Source: Acidobacteriota bacterium
GTDB lineage: Bacteria; Acidobacteriota; Terriglobia; Bryobacterales; Bryobacteraceae
DNA: 15,601 nucleotides
Assembly: GCA_016871135.1 (NCBI GenBank)
Contig: VFZQ01000034.1
Coordinates: forward strand, 1 to 15,601
Direction: 5' to 3'
In this document: piece after piece, positions 1-6,060 of the stretch
How positions within the stretch are numbered: the stretch's first letter is position 1
Layout: every line of letters begins with the position of its first letter
Program-made: the position numbers and the translations under genes
The notes under the pieces: generated by a model
The model's database searches: none
Told to the model about the DNA's origin: nothing
What the model saw: only the letters and a program-made list of their open reading frames with translations

Positions 1-26
1 AGCAGAGCTCGCTTCCGTCTCTTCGA

Positions 27-221
27 CTACTGCGATTCTGCTAAAACTGAAACTAGCTGTCCACTGCTTTTTTGCATGGGCCGCCAACTGTGTCTAAACT
101 TTTGTCTCACGGTTGGGGACAAGCTCAACGTCACGCCACCGGCGGCGGTCAGCAGTACGGCTGCGATGCCAATGCGGCGGATGAGTCTCTTCTTGGCGGC
201 GCCTTCGCGCGGTACGTCCAT
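27..221 (-). CDS. Small membrane-anchored protein; N-terminus resembles an efflux-adaptor start
   Basis: This is a 64-residue ORF with an ATG start and an AGG-containing stretch (GGGGCAGGTATCACC) just upstream. It opens MDVPREGAAKKRLIRRIG, followed by one hydrophobic segment (about residues 18-33). That opening, basic and then a transmembrane anchor, closely resembles from memory the first 35 residues of HlyD/RND-type periplasmic adaptor subunits of Acidobacteria. A full adaptor would be about 400 residues. Here similarity is lost after residue 35 and a TAG ends the frame; the other two frames of the same strand do not restore an adaptor-like sequence. It could be a truncated remnant of an adaptor gene continuing beyond the left edge, or a genuine small single-pass protein. 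It lies downstream of the TPR gene on the same strand. Confidence 0.4.
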   Translation of the reverse strand: MDVPREGAAKKRLIRRIGIAAVLLTAAGGVTLSLSPTVRQKFRHSWRPMQKSSGQLVSVLAESQ

Positions 222-372
222 GGTGATACCTGCCCCTTTATTGGCAACTGGCGGGCCACTCCCGGAGCGGCGCGAAGTTGCTTTCGCTTCTTTACTTTAG
301 CGTAGATGGTGCAGCGCCGCGACTGGTTGCCGGATGTCCGGTCCTGGGACGCGCTGGCCAGAATCGGACCGC

Positions 373-1812
373 TTAGCGTGGCAAGAACGACTTGGCGCGC
401 GCTCCGGCGCGATCGGCGTCCTTGCCGCGGCGCTGTGCGCGCAACAGTGACGCATAGGCTTCGTAAAGGCTGCCAATCGTGGCCTGTTGGTCGGAGGGAA
501 GTTTGGCCGCGAATTCGGCTGCGGCATTCAGAGAGCGCTCGCCGGCTTCCAAGCGCCGTTGGGCGAACTGCACGTAGGCCAGTTCTGTGAGAACGTGTCC
601 GTGTTGAGGACTGCCGACTAGGCCCGCGCGTTCAATTGCGGCGAGTTCGCTCCCCAGAACGTTCTCGGATTCGGTAAACCGTCGCTGCGTGTGAAGCGCC
701 TGCGCGAGATGGTGGGCGGCCTCGATGGCCGGAAGCGATTCGGGCCCCAGGGCCGCTTCGCGCGCTTTCAGGGCGTGGCGGAAGAACGCCTCCGCTCCGG
801 CGGTTTTGCCTTGTCGAAGAAACAGCACCCCAAGGTTGTCTGTAGCGGCAGCGGTCTGGAGGTGGTTAGGACCCAATTTCGATTCGAAAATCGATAGTGC
901 GCGGCGAAAGCGCGGTTCGGCTGCGGCGAAGTTGTCGGAGGCGAGCAAGAGTTCGCCGATGTTGTTGATTGCCGCGGCGAAAGAGGGATGCTCGGGTCCG
1001 AGGGACTCTTCCCACAAGGTTGCGGCGCGTTCGAGACTGGCGCGTGCTTCGGTCATCTGTCCGCGCCGGCGCTGCAGCGTCCCCAGGTTGTTGATCGCGC
1101 CAGCCAGCGCCGGGCGATCAAGAGGCGCGCTGTTCTGTCGGATCGCGATCGCTTGAAGGTAGTGCTTCTGAGCGTCATCGAGCAGTCCGAGATCCTGCAG
1201 AACGGCGGCGAGATTGTTCAATGTGTTGGCGACTTCGGGGGCAGAGTTGCCGAGTGCGCGACGCTTGATTTCCAGCCCCTTCTCGAAGGCGGCGCGAGCG
1301 GCGATGAATTTGCCCTGCATCCGTTGCACCTCACCGATGTTGGAGATCGTGTTCGCCATCTGCACTTCCGAGTCGCGGGACGCGGCGGAGCGAACCGCCA
1401 ATGAATCGTTGTAGGTCTTCTCCGCGTCGGCATAGCGCCCCATCTGACGGTAGACCTCGCCGAGGTTGTTCAGGCTCGCCGCGCGCTGTGGGCTGTTCTC
1501 GCCCGCCGAATTTACCCAGTAGACGGCCGCCTCGCGAAATGCCTTTTCGGCGTCGGCGAATCGCCCCGAAGCCGTGAGCATGGCACCGTGATTATTGCGG
1601 ACTTTAGCTTTAAGCAGCAGCGGGAAGTCGAACTCCTGGGCGGCTTTGGTGAGGTGCGTGTAGAGGGTCTGCGCCTCTTCGAATTTTTGCTCGCGGGCCA
1701 GCTGCGCGGCCTTGGCGAGGTGCATCTCCCAGTCTTCGGTGCGCCGCAGTTCGTGGAGTTCGATGGCTAAGCCTTCGAAGGCGATAAGAACGAAAATGAC
1801 AGCGGCGCGCAT
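373..1812 (-). CDS. Exported tetratricopeptide-repeat (TPR) protein
   Basis: This encodes 479 residues. The start chosen is the ATG at 1812, because AAGGAG lies 7 nt upstream and the next residues (MRAAVIFVLIAFEGLA) form a signal peptide or N-terminal anchor. The frame stays open upstream to 1947, but that extension lacks these signals. After the leader, about ten helical repeats of the TPR_12/kinesin-light-chain kind run from about residue 35 to 465. They show recurring NNLG/NNIG helix starts (NNLGEVYRQMGRY, NNLGTLQRRRGQM, NNIGELLLASDNF, DNLGVLFLRQGKT) spaced about 40 residues apart. Such repeats form a solenoid that binds partner proteins; no enzymatic domain is seen. It is probably periplasmic. 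The partner is unknown, and the gene is divergent from the SMP-30-like gene. Confidence 0.85.
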   Translation of the reverse strand: MRAAVIFVLIAFEGLAIELHELRRTEDWEMHLAKAAQLAREQKFEEAQTLYTHLTKAAQEFDFPLLLKAKVRNNHGAMLTASGRFADAEKAFREAAVYWVNSAGENSPQRAASLNNLGEVYRQMGRYADAEKTYNDSLAVRSAASRDSEVQMANTISNIGEVQRMQGKFIAARAAFEKGLEIKRRALGNSAPEVANTLNNLAAVLQDLGLLDDAQKHYLQAIAIRQNSAPLDRPALAGAINNLGTLQRRRGQMTEARASLERAATLWEESLGPEHPSFAAAINNIGELLLASDNFAAAEPRFRRALSIFESKLGPNHLQTAAATDNLGVLFLRQGKTAGAEAFFRHALKAREAALGPESLPAIEAAHHLAQALHTQRRFTESENVLGSELAAIERAGLVGSPQHGHVLTELAYVQFAQRRLEAGERSLNAAAEFAAKLPSDQQATIGSLYEAYASLLRAQRRGKDADRAGARAKSFLPR

Positions 1813-1926
1813 GGCTCGACTCCTTGTTCGCCTATACGGGCGAGCCTCCGATTCGTTCGCCGATTGGGGTGAGTAACGCGAGACGGTGGCGAGGCGGTTT
1901 GGCGGAGTGGTAGTTTCGCGGCGCTG

Positions 1927-1932
1927 TATACT
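1927..1932 (+). promoter_or_regulatory. Candidate -10 box (TATACT) with a very short leader
   Basis: TATACT matches the sigma70 -10 consensus at 5 of 6 positions and ends 13 nt before the chosen ATG at 1946. Transcription would start around 1938-1940, leaving a leader under 10 nt. No convincing -35 hexamer is found at 16-18 nt; TTGGCG at 1899-1904 is too far away. The bases just before the ATG read CCTCC, which is anti-SD-like rather than SD-like, so leaderless translation is plausible. Confidence 0.4.
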
Positions 1933-1945
1933 GATAACCTCCTCC

Positions 1946-2887
1946 ATGGCTGTTTACCAAGCTGAACCGTTCTACCTGCCGGAGACCGACGCCCTTCGCT
2001 TCCTGCCAGAGTGCCCTCGGGTGCTGCGGTCCCGCCTTGGCACCCTGGGCTGGGTGGCGATCCAGGAGTCGGCGGAGTCGGACCGCGGTTCCCTCAACCT
2101 GCTGAATCTGCGGACGCTTGCGAATGACTCCCACCCGCTTCCGGGCCGGCCAGGTTTCTTTGCCGAAACCGATCGCGAGGACGTCGTCGTCATCGGCTTG
2201 GAGCGAAGTCTGGTCCTTTACGACATCCGCCAGAGGCGTATCGCCTCTGAACCGTTTGTAGTAACGGAAGATGAGCGCGTCATTATTAACGACGGACTTT
2301 CCGTTGAAGGCGGACTGCTCTTTGGTACGAAACACACGACATTCAAAGAGCGAATCGCGTGCATGTATTTTTTCGAAACCGCCTTGGGGCGCGTCCACAC
2401 ATTGCACGCGGCGCAGATCTGCGCGAACGGTAAGTTCTTGCATAACGGCGGCTTGGTGGATATCGATTCGTTCAACAAGACTTTGGATTACTATCCGGTG
2501 GACATGCGCGCGCACCGGTTGGGCGAACGACGAATTATCGCGGACTTTCGGGAAACGCCGCTATTCCCGGATGGGCTGCGCCCGGCGCCGGGTCTTGGAT
2601 CGGTCGTGGTGGCGTTTTACAATCCGGAGGCCGCCTCGGAGGGCGTGGCTCGGGAGTTTGCTATCGGCGATGGGGCGGTACGGAACGAGTGGAAGCTGGC
2701 GGGGTCGCCCCGGGTCACTTGCCCGGAGGTATTGCGGCTCGATGGGCGAGTGCGGGTGCTGTTTACAACCGCTGTGGAGGGTATGAATCCGTTGATGCCG
2801 AATGCGGGCGCTATGTATATTGGCGACTGTCCGTACGCGGAGGTTCCTCCGGCACCGCCATTATTCGAAGCGTCAGCGCTGGATTAA
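1946..2887 (+). CDS. SMP-30/gluconolactonase/regucalcin-like beta-propeller protein
   Basis: The protein is 313 residues, about the size of single-domain SMP-30 (regucalcin) proteins, and has no signal peptide. Family hallmarks are the INDGL stretch (residues 114-118), corresponding to the NDG loop of SMP-30 proteins, followed by a GT turn, and FPDGL (207-211), corresponding to the PDG/PNG loop that supplies the metal-binding Asp. The GEGPxW motif that normally supplies the N-terminal metal-binding Glu is not recognisable; the equivalent region reads SRLGTLGW. Known relatives are divalent-metal lactonases or hydrolases acting on sugar lactones; with one ligand apparently missing, activity and substrate cannot be stated. 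The ATG at 1946 is preferred to the upstream in-frame start at 1886 because the added residues look non-coding and a -10 box lies between. Its stop interlocks with that of the convergent gene. Confidence 0.65.
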   Translation: MAVYQAEPFYLPETDALRFLPECPRVLRSRLGTLGWVAIQESAESDRGSLNLLNLRTLANDSHPLPGRPGFFAETDREDVVVIGLERSLVLYDIRQRRIASEPFVVTEDERVIINDGLSVEGGLLFGTKHTTFKERIACMYFFETALGRVHTLHAAQICANGKFLHNGGLVDIDSFNKTLDYYPVDMRAHRLGERRIIADFRETPLFPDGLRPAPGLGSVVVAFYNPEAASEGVAREFAIGDGAVRNEWKLAGSPRVTCPEVLRLDGRVRVLFTTAVEGMNPLMPNAGAMYIGDCPYAEVPPAPPLFEASALD

Positions 2888-3774
2888 GCGAGCGCCGCGG
2901 CGATGAGGCGGGATTCTCGGACGGCGGCAGGCTGCCAGGACCCTGTAGATTCGGCCTGCTCAACCCCCTTGGCGGTGATAGTGAACTGGCCGTTGTCGGA
3001 TCGGGCGATCCAACCCTGTTCGCGGAGATACCAAAGTGGAAATTCGAGGTGTTCGCGGGGGACGGCGAGCAACTGTTCCATCTCGCTGAGCGATACAGCG
3101 GCCTTATCGGGCTGGCGCAGGCGCTTGGTATAGAGCAACGCCAGGACGCCCTTGCGCTTCCGCTGTTCGTTTTCGAGACCGGGGGTTGCCGTTTCGGCGT
3201 CGAAGATTCGGTACTGTTTGGAAAGCTGTGTGGTGCGAACGACATCGAAGGCGGCGCGTTTTTCCGGATCGGAGAGGACCTGGAAGGCGCGGAGCAGTCG
3301 CTTGAATGCCTCGTCGTTGCCGGACTCCGGGTTGTCGGGATGGAGGCGCTGCGCCAGAATTCGATAGATCTTGTGGATAGTGTCGAAGCTCGCCGAAGGA
3401 TGGACCTCAAGGATTTCGTAATGATCCTCGAAGGCTTGCGTGGACGCAAGTCTGCCATCTACCTGGTCGAGCGCGATCCCGGCATGGAACTCGCCCTGGC
3501 CGACCATCGCGCACCATGCGACCAGTCCTTTCGGGCGGATGTTCGTTGCGGAGTCGATTCCGCCACCTTCAATCAACACGGATTGCCCCGCGCGGAGGAG
3601 TTCCGCCACGCGTACGGCGAAGCCGCCGTCATTGATGTTTATTACTTCGGCGGGGATCTTCTGCCAACTGCCGTCGAAGCGCTCAAACCAGAGCTTTGCG
3701 GCGATCGGCGGGATTTTGCGGTCGCGCCGTTTGTTCCGTCTTTCCGCTGTCCTCGTGGAGGTGGACACGACCAT
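2884..3774 (-). CDS. PilZ-DnaJ (J-domain)-winged-helix-like fusion protein, copy 2
   Basis: This is a 296-residue cytoplasmic protein in three parts. Residues about 10-105 are PilZ-like: an RxxxR arginine cluster (R12-R17) and a beta-barrel, with the second motif read as NINDGG (46-51) in place of the canonical [D/N]xSxxG. Residues about 117-175 form a J-domain with the HPD triad (H145-P146-D147) and the closing LSDPEKRAAFD stretch. Residues about 205-275 resemble a winged helix (LSEMEQLLAVPREHLEF, then LREQGWI and a TITAKG wing). PilZ domains bind cyclic di-GMP and J-domains stimulate Hsp70/DnaK; the combination suggests a signal-responsive co-chaperone or regulator, which is inference. The ATG at 3774 has no clear SD. 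It follows its paralogue by 25 nt and is probably cotranscribed with it. Confidence 0.75.
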   Translation of the reverse strand: MVVSTSTRTAERRNKRRDRKIPPIAAKLWFERFDGSWQKIPAEVININDGGFAVRVAELLRAGQSVLIEGGGIDSATNIRPKGLVAWCAMVGQGEFHAGIALDQVDGRLASTQAFEDHYEILEVHPSASFDTIHKIYRILAQRLHPDNPESGNDEAFKRLLRAFQVLSDPEKRAAFDVVRTTQLSKQYRIFDAETATPGLENEQRKRKGVLALLYTKRLRQPDKAAVSLSEMEQLLAVPREHLEFPLWYLREQGWIARSDNGQFTITAKGVEQAESTGSWQPAAVRESRLIAAALA

Positions 3775-3799
3775 CTATCGGCGAACGCGAAACAAACCT

Positions 3800-4672
3800 T
3801 TAGTAGGCAGGTTCAAGTTGGAGCCGGCGTGGCGCGGCCGAATCGGGATCCCAGGCGCGGGAGATTTCGGCCTGTTCAACGCCTTTGCAGGAGATCGAGT
3901 ACCGGCCGTTATCGGTCATCTTCGCCCAACCTTGTTCCTTGAGGAACCAGATCGTGAAAGTCAGGTGCTCCCGAGGCGTACCAAGCAGCGCCTCGATTTC
4001 AGCGATATTCATGCCGGGGTGATCGGGTTCGCGGAGGCGTTTGATGTAGAGGGCTTTCAAAAGCGCGCGCCGCTTGACTTGTTCGTGTTCGACACTAGGC
4101 GCGGCGGAGTTCTGGTCGAACACCTTCCACTGCAGGCCCTGTTTGCGAACTCGGTCGCTGTCGAACGAAGCGCGGCGCTCGGGGTCGGAGAGAATGCGAT
4201 AGGCGTCCGCAAGCCGCCGGAATAGATCGGCATTGCCGGTTTCGGCGTTGTCTGGGTGTAGGCGTTGTGCCAGCATCCTGTACACGCGATGAACCGTATC
4301 GGGAGTGGCATTGGGATTCAGTTCCATCACTTCGTAATGGTCAATCCAACCATCCGCGGTATTGTCGGCTGGGCAACTTATGTCATCCAGCGCAATTCCG
4401 GCGCGAAATCGGCCGTCAACCGTCGGACGGCACCAACAGACGGTTCCTTTCGGACGCGCGCCAGAGGGGGTTTGAAATCCCGCACCTTCAAGCATGACGT
4501 TTTGGCCGGCGTCGAGCTGTCTTGCGAGCAGCACACCCACTCCGGATTCTGAACGGTCGCCAATATCGGCCAGGATTTGGATCCAGGCGCCGTCCGGAGT
4601 CTCGAACCAAAGTGTAAACGCTCCCGAGGCGGCTGCGCGCTTGCGGGGATTGGTACGTCGTTCATTCGCCAC
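3800..4672 (-). CDS. PilZ-DnaJ (J-domain)-winged-helix-like fusion protein, copy 1
   Basis: This 290-residue protein is the paralogue of the downstream gene over its whole length. The PilZ-like part keeps both canonical cyclic-di-GMP motifs: RxxxR (R6-TNP-R10) and DxSxxG (D39-RSES-G44). A J-domain follows (about residues 111-171) with H139-P140-D141 and LSDPERRASFD. A C-terminal winged-helix-like region spans about 205-275 (MNIAEIEALLGTPREHLTF, LKEQGWAK, SISCKGVEQAE). The only usable start in frame is GTG at 4672, with a weak GAG SD; stops close the frame further upstream. Being first in the pair and keeping the intact ligand motif, it is the likelier cyclic-di-GMP sensor (inference). It is divergent from the HTH-like gene at 4916 across an AT-rich region that probably holds its promoter. 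Confidence 0.77.
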   Translation of the reverse strand: MANERRTNPRKRAAASGAFTLWFETPDGAWIQILADIGDRSESGVGVLLARQLDAGQNVMLEGAGFQTPSGARPKGTVCWCRPTVDGRFRAGIALDDISCPADNTADGWIDHYEVMELNPNATPDTVHRVYRMLAQRLHPDNAETGNADLFRRLADAYRILSDPERRASFDSDRVRKQGLQWKVFDQNSAAPSVEHEQVKRRALLKALYIKRLREPDHPGMNIAEIEALLGTPREHLTFTIWFLKEQGWAKMTDNGRYSISCKGVEQAEISRAWDPDSAAPRRLQLEPAY

Positions 4673-4824
4673 ACCGATCTCATCGGCGAGTGATAATTTT
4701 CCTTTACTGTGATCGTTTTTCTGTTAATTATCGCAGTTGGATTGTCCGGTTGCGCGCGTCTTGATAACGCTATCGTCCATTTTTTGTTATGTTTAAAGAT
4801 TGTAGTCAATTTCCGATGTTTTTG

Positions 4825-4852
4825 TTGACAAACCGAATAATAGTGGTATTAT
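4825..4852 (+). promoter_or_regulatory. Strong sigma70-type promoter (TTGACA-16-TATTAT)
   Basis: The -35 hexamer TTGACA (4825-4830) is a perfect match. The -10 hexamer TATTAT (4847-4852) matches at 5 of 6 positions after a 16-nt spacer. Transcription would start near 4859, giving a leader of about 57 nt before the ATG at 4916. This is the best promoter in the window and reads toward the HTH-like gene. Confidence 0.75.
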
Positions 4853-4853
4853 T
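4836..4853. promoter_or_regulatory. Palindromic candidate operator over the -10 box
   Basis: AATAATA (4836-4842), a 4-nt GTGG centre and TATTATT (4847-4853) form a perfect 7-bp inverted repeat. The right arm contains the whole -10 hexamer of the promoter at 4825-4852. A dimeric repressor bound here would block RNA polymerase. The regulator is unknown; autoregulation by the encoded HTH-like protein is one possibility. Confidence 0.45.
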
Positions 4854-4915
4854 TAAAGTGGAATTTGGGAATGCGGCAAGATATTCACAAAAGGACCGCC
4901 ACCCGGAGAATCACC

Positions 4916-5524
4916 ATGGAATGGACTCGTTCAGAAACACTTGCTTTAGCTAATATGAGCTGCTCGACCCGTCACGGTCTGGGCTTGCGACCGGCGCGCG
5001 GCGCCTCCGAAGAACCTTGTGCTTGCGCCCTGCGCAGAGTCTTTCGAATCTGCCTCAATCGTTTTCGCACCGCGGTGGAACGCGAGAAACACCTCTCTCA
5101 GTGCACGCTGAGCTACACGGGCGGAAAGGCCCACAGCTTCAGTTGGGGCCGGAAGGAAGAAGAGTACATCGCAGACTTCATGTTGATGGTGCAGCGCCTG
5201 CTGACCGAAGAAGAGTTTAAGATCTTTCGCTACCGGTATCTGATGGGCGCGGATTTCAAGCTGTGCGTACAGCGTCTAAAGATCGAGCGTGGCGATCTCT
5301 TTCACGCGCTCTACCGCATCGAGAGCCGGTTGGGCCGGGCTTTTCGAGAGATGGAGCCCTACGGTCTGTTCCCGATTGAGCAGTATTTCTACGGGCAGAT
5401 GAAAGGATCGAGCCCGGTGACGCCCCCGCCAGATGGCCCTCGGCCGCTGGTTCCACCCATGGCAGGGAGGCGGATTTACACCCACCGGCAACTGCTGGAA
5501 GAGTTGGATTTGTTGGCTGCATGA
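4916..5524 (+). CDS. Small protein with sigma-region-4/HTH-like segment, function unknown
   Basis: The protein is 202 residues. The start is the ATG at 4916, with GGAG 7 nt upstream; in-frame TTG (4865) and ATG (4871) codons lie upstream but lack such a site and sit at the predicted transcript start. I do not recognise a named family. The middle (about residues 80-150) is helical, beginning near FSWGRKEEEYIADF and passing through LTEEEFKIFRYRYLMGADF and LKIERGDLFHALYRIESRLG. It has the spacing of a sigma-70 region 4 or HTH unit: a short helix, the 'leave the sequence alone or act' choice of a recognition helix, then LGRAF. The C-terminal 50 residues are Pro-rich and then helical. Four cysteines lie in the N-terminal part. 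It is a single-gene unit with its own promoter and terminator, and probably a DNA-binding regulator (inference). Confidence 0.7.
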   Translation: MEWTRSETLALANMSCSTRHGLGLRPARGASEEPCACALRRVFRICLNRFRTAVEREKHLSQCTLSYTGGKAHSFSWGRKEEEYIADFMLMVQRLLTEEEFKIFRYRYLMGADFKLCVQRLKIERGDLFHALYRIESRLGRAFREMEPYGLFPIEQYFYGQMKGSSPVTPPPDGPRPLVPPMAGRRIYTHRQLLEELDLLAA

Positions 5525-5538
5525 GTTGGCTCCTTTCC

Positions 5539-5572
5539 GCGGGAGGAACGGAACTCCTCCCGCTCTTTTTCC
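5539..5572 (+). terminator. Intrinsic terminator after the HTH-like gene
   Basis: GCGGGAGGA (5539-5547) pairs perfectly with TCCTCCCGC (5555-5563) across a 7-nt loop, and is followed by TCTTTTTCC. This 9-bp GC-rich stem with a T-tract begins 14 nt after the stop of the gene at 4916-5524. The opposite strand has no T-tract, so it works mainly for the plus strand. It ends just before the convergent tadA stop at 5574. Confidence 0.88.
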
Positions 5573-5573
5573 G

Positions 5574-6020
5574 TCAGCGCCGCTTACGGAAAAAAGCTTG
5601 CAGCAACGACGTGCACTCGGCAGCTAGGATGCCCTCCTCGATTTCGATGCGGTGATTCAGCAAGTCGGAGTCGGCGATAGAGAACTTGGACCGGACGCCG
5701 CCAAACCGAAGGTCGCGGGCACCGAAGACAAGACGCTTGACGCGGGCATTCACCAGAGCGCCGGCGCACATAACGCAGGGCTCAAGCGTGACATAAACCG
5801 TGGCCTCTTCGAGGCGGTAGTTGCCGCCGGCCGCCGCGGCGGTTCGCAGCAGCAACATTTCGGCGTGGGCGGTTGGATCGGCTAGGGCGATCGGCCGGTT
5901 GTGCGCTCGAGCGGCGATCTCCCCTCGGCACACCAAGACAGCGCCGACGGGGACTTCACCGGCGGACTCGGCCAAACGGGCCTCGGCGAGCGCTTCGCGC
6001 ATGGCGTCGGAATCGGTCAA
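5574..6020 (-). CDS. tadA: tRNA-specific adenosine deaminase TadA
   Basis: The protein is 148 residues, normal for TadA, the zinc enzyme that converts adenosine-34 to inosine in the tRNA-Arg(ACG) anticodon. The cytidine-deaminase-fold active site is complete: HAE (H52-A53-E54), with H52 a zinc ligand and E54 the proton shuttle, and PCVMC (C82 and C85), the other two zinc ligands. The VPVGAVLV strand, the HN pair (H40-N41) and the FGARD stretch also fit. The longest frame starts at TTG (6020), with GAAGGG 8 nt upstream; the ATG at 6002 is possible but has no SD and would cut into the first helix. It is convergent with the HTH-like gene and divergent from the cytochrome gene, with only 40 nt between the two starts. 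Confidence 0.93.
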   Translation of the reverse strand: MTDSDAMREALAEARLAESAGEVPVGAVLVCRGEIAARAHNRPIALADPTAHAEMLLLRTAAAAGGNYRLEEATVYVTLEPCVMCAGALVNARVKRLVFGARDLRFGGVRSKFSIADSDLLNHRIEIEEGILAAECTSLLQAFFRKRR

Positions 6021-6060
6021 ATGCGTTGCCCTTCATGATACTTTATGTACGAGAGGCGCA

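Larger units (their letters stand above)
4673..4915. promoter_or_regulatory. AT-rich divergent intergenic region
   Basis: These 243 nt separate the PilZ-J pair (minus) from the HTH-like gene (plus) and are clearly more AT-rich than the rest of the window. The plus-strand promoter and palindrome are listed separately. On the minus strand several AT-rich hexamers (GATAAT at 4731-4726, AATTAT near 4700) could serve as a -10 for the PilZ-J operon, but none has a good -35 at proper spacing. A short inverted repeat, GATA-ACGC-TATC, lies at 4763-4774. A minus-strand ORF at 4378-4809 crosses here but shadows the PilZ-J gene. Confidence 0.6.

Noticed and set aside
272..287. Small inverted repeat GCGAA-gttgct-TTCGC followed by a T-rich stretch
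   Set aside because: The stem is only 5 bp, and no plus-strand gene ends nearby for it to terminate.
1813..1947. 45-residue upstream extension of the TPR protein
   Set aside because: It overlaps the divergent gene's start and promoter region. AAGGAG and the signal peptide fix the start at 1812.
1832..2515. Minus-strand 227-aa open frame
   Set aside because: It is antisense to the SMP-30-like gene, with low-complexity Arg-rich sequence and no motif.
2689..3942. Plus-strand 417-aa open frame
   Set aside because: It runs antisense to the PilZ-J genes and overlaps the SMP-30-like gene. It has no recognisable domain, and the open frame follows from the high-G+C codon pattern of the opposite strand.
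4378..4809. Minus-strand 143-aa open frame crossing the AT-rich region
   Set aside because: Most of it is an out-of-frame reading of the PilZ-J copy 1 gene, which has clear domains.
5821..6060. Upstream extension of the cytochrome ORF
   Set aside because: It overlaps tadA on the other strand. The SD and signal peptide place the start at 6061.
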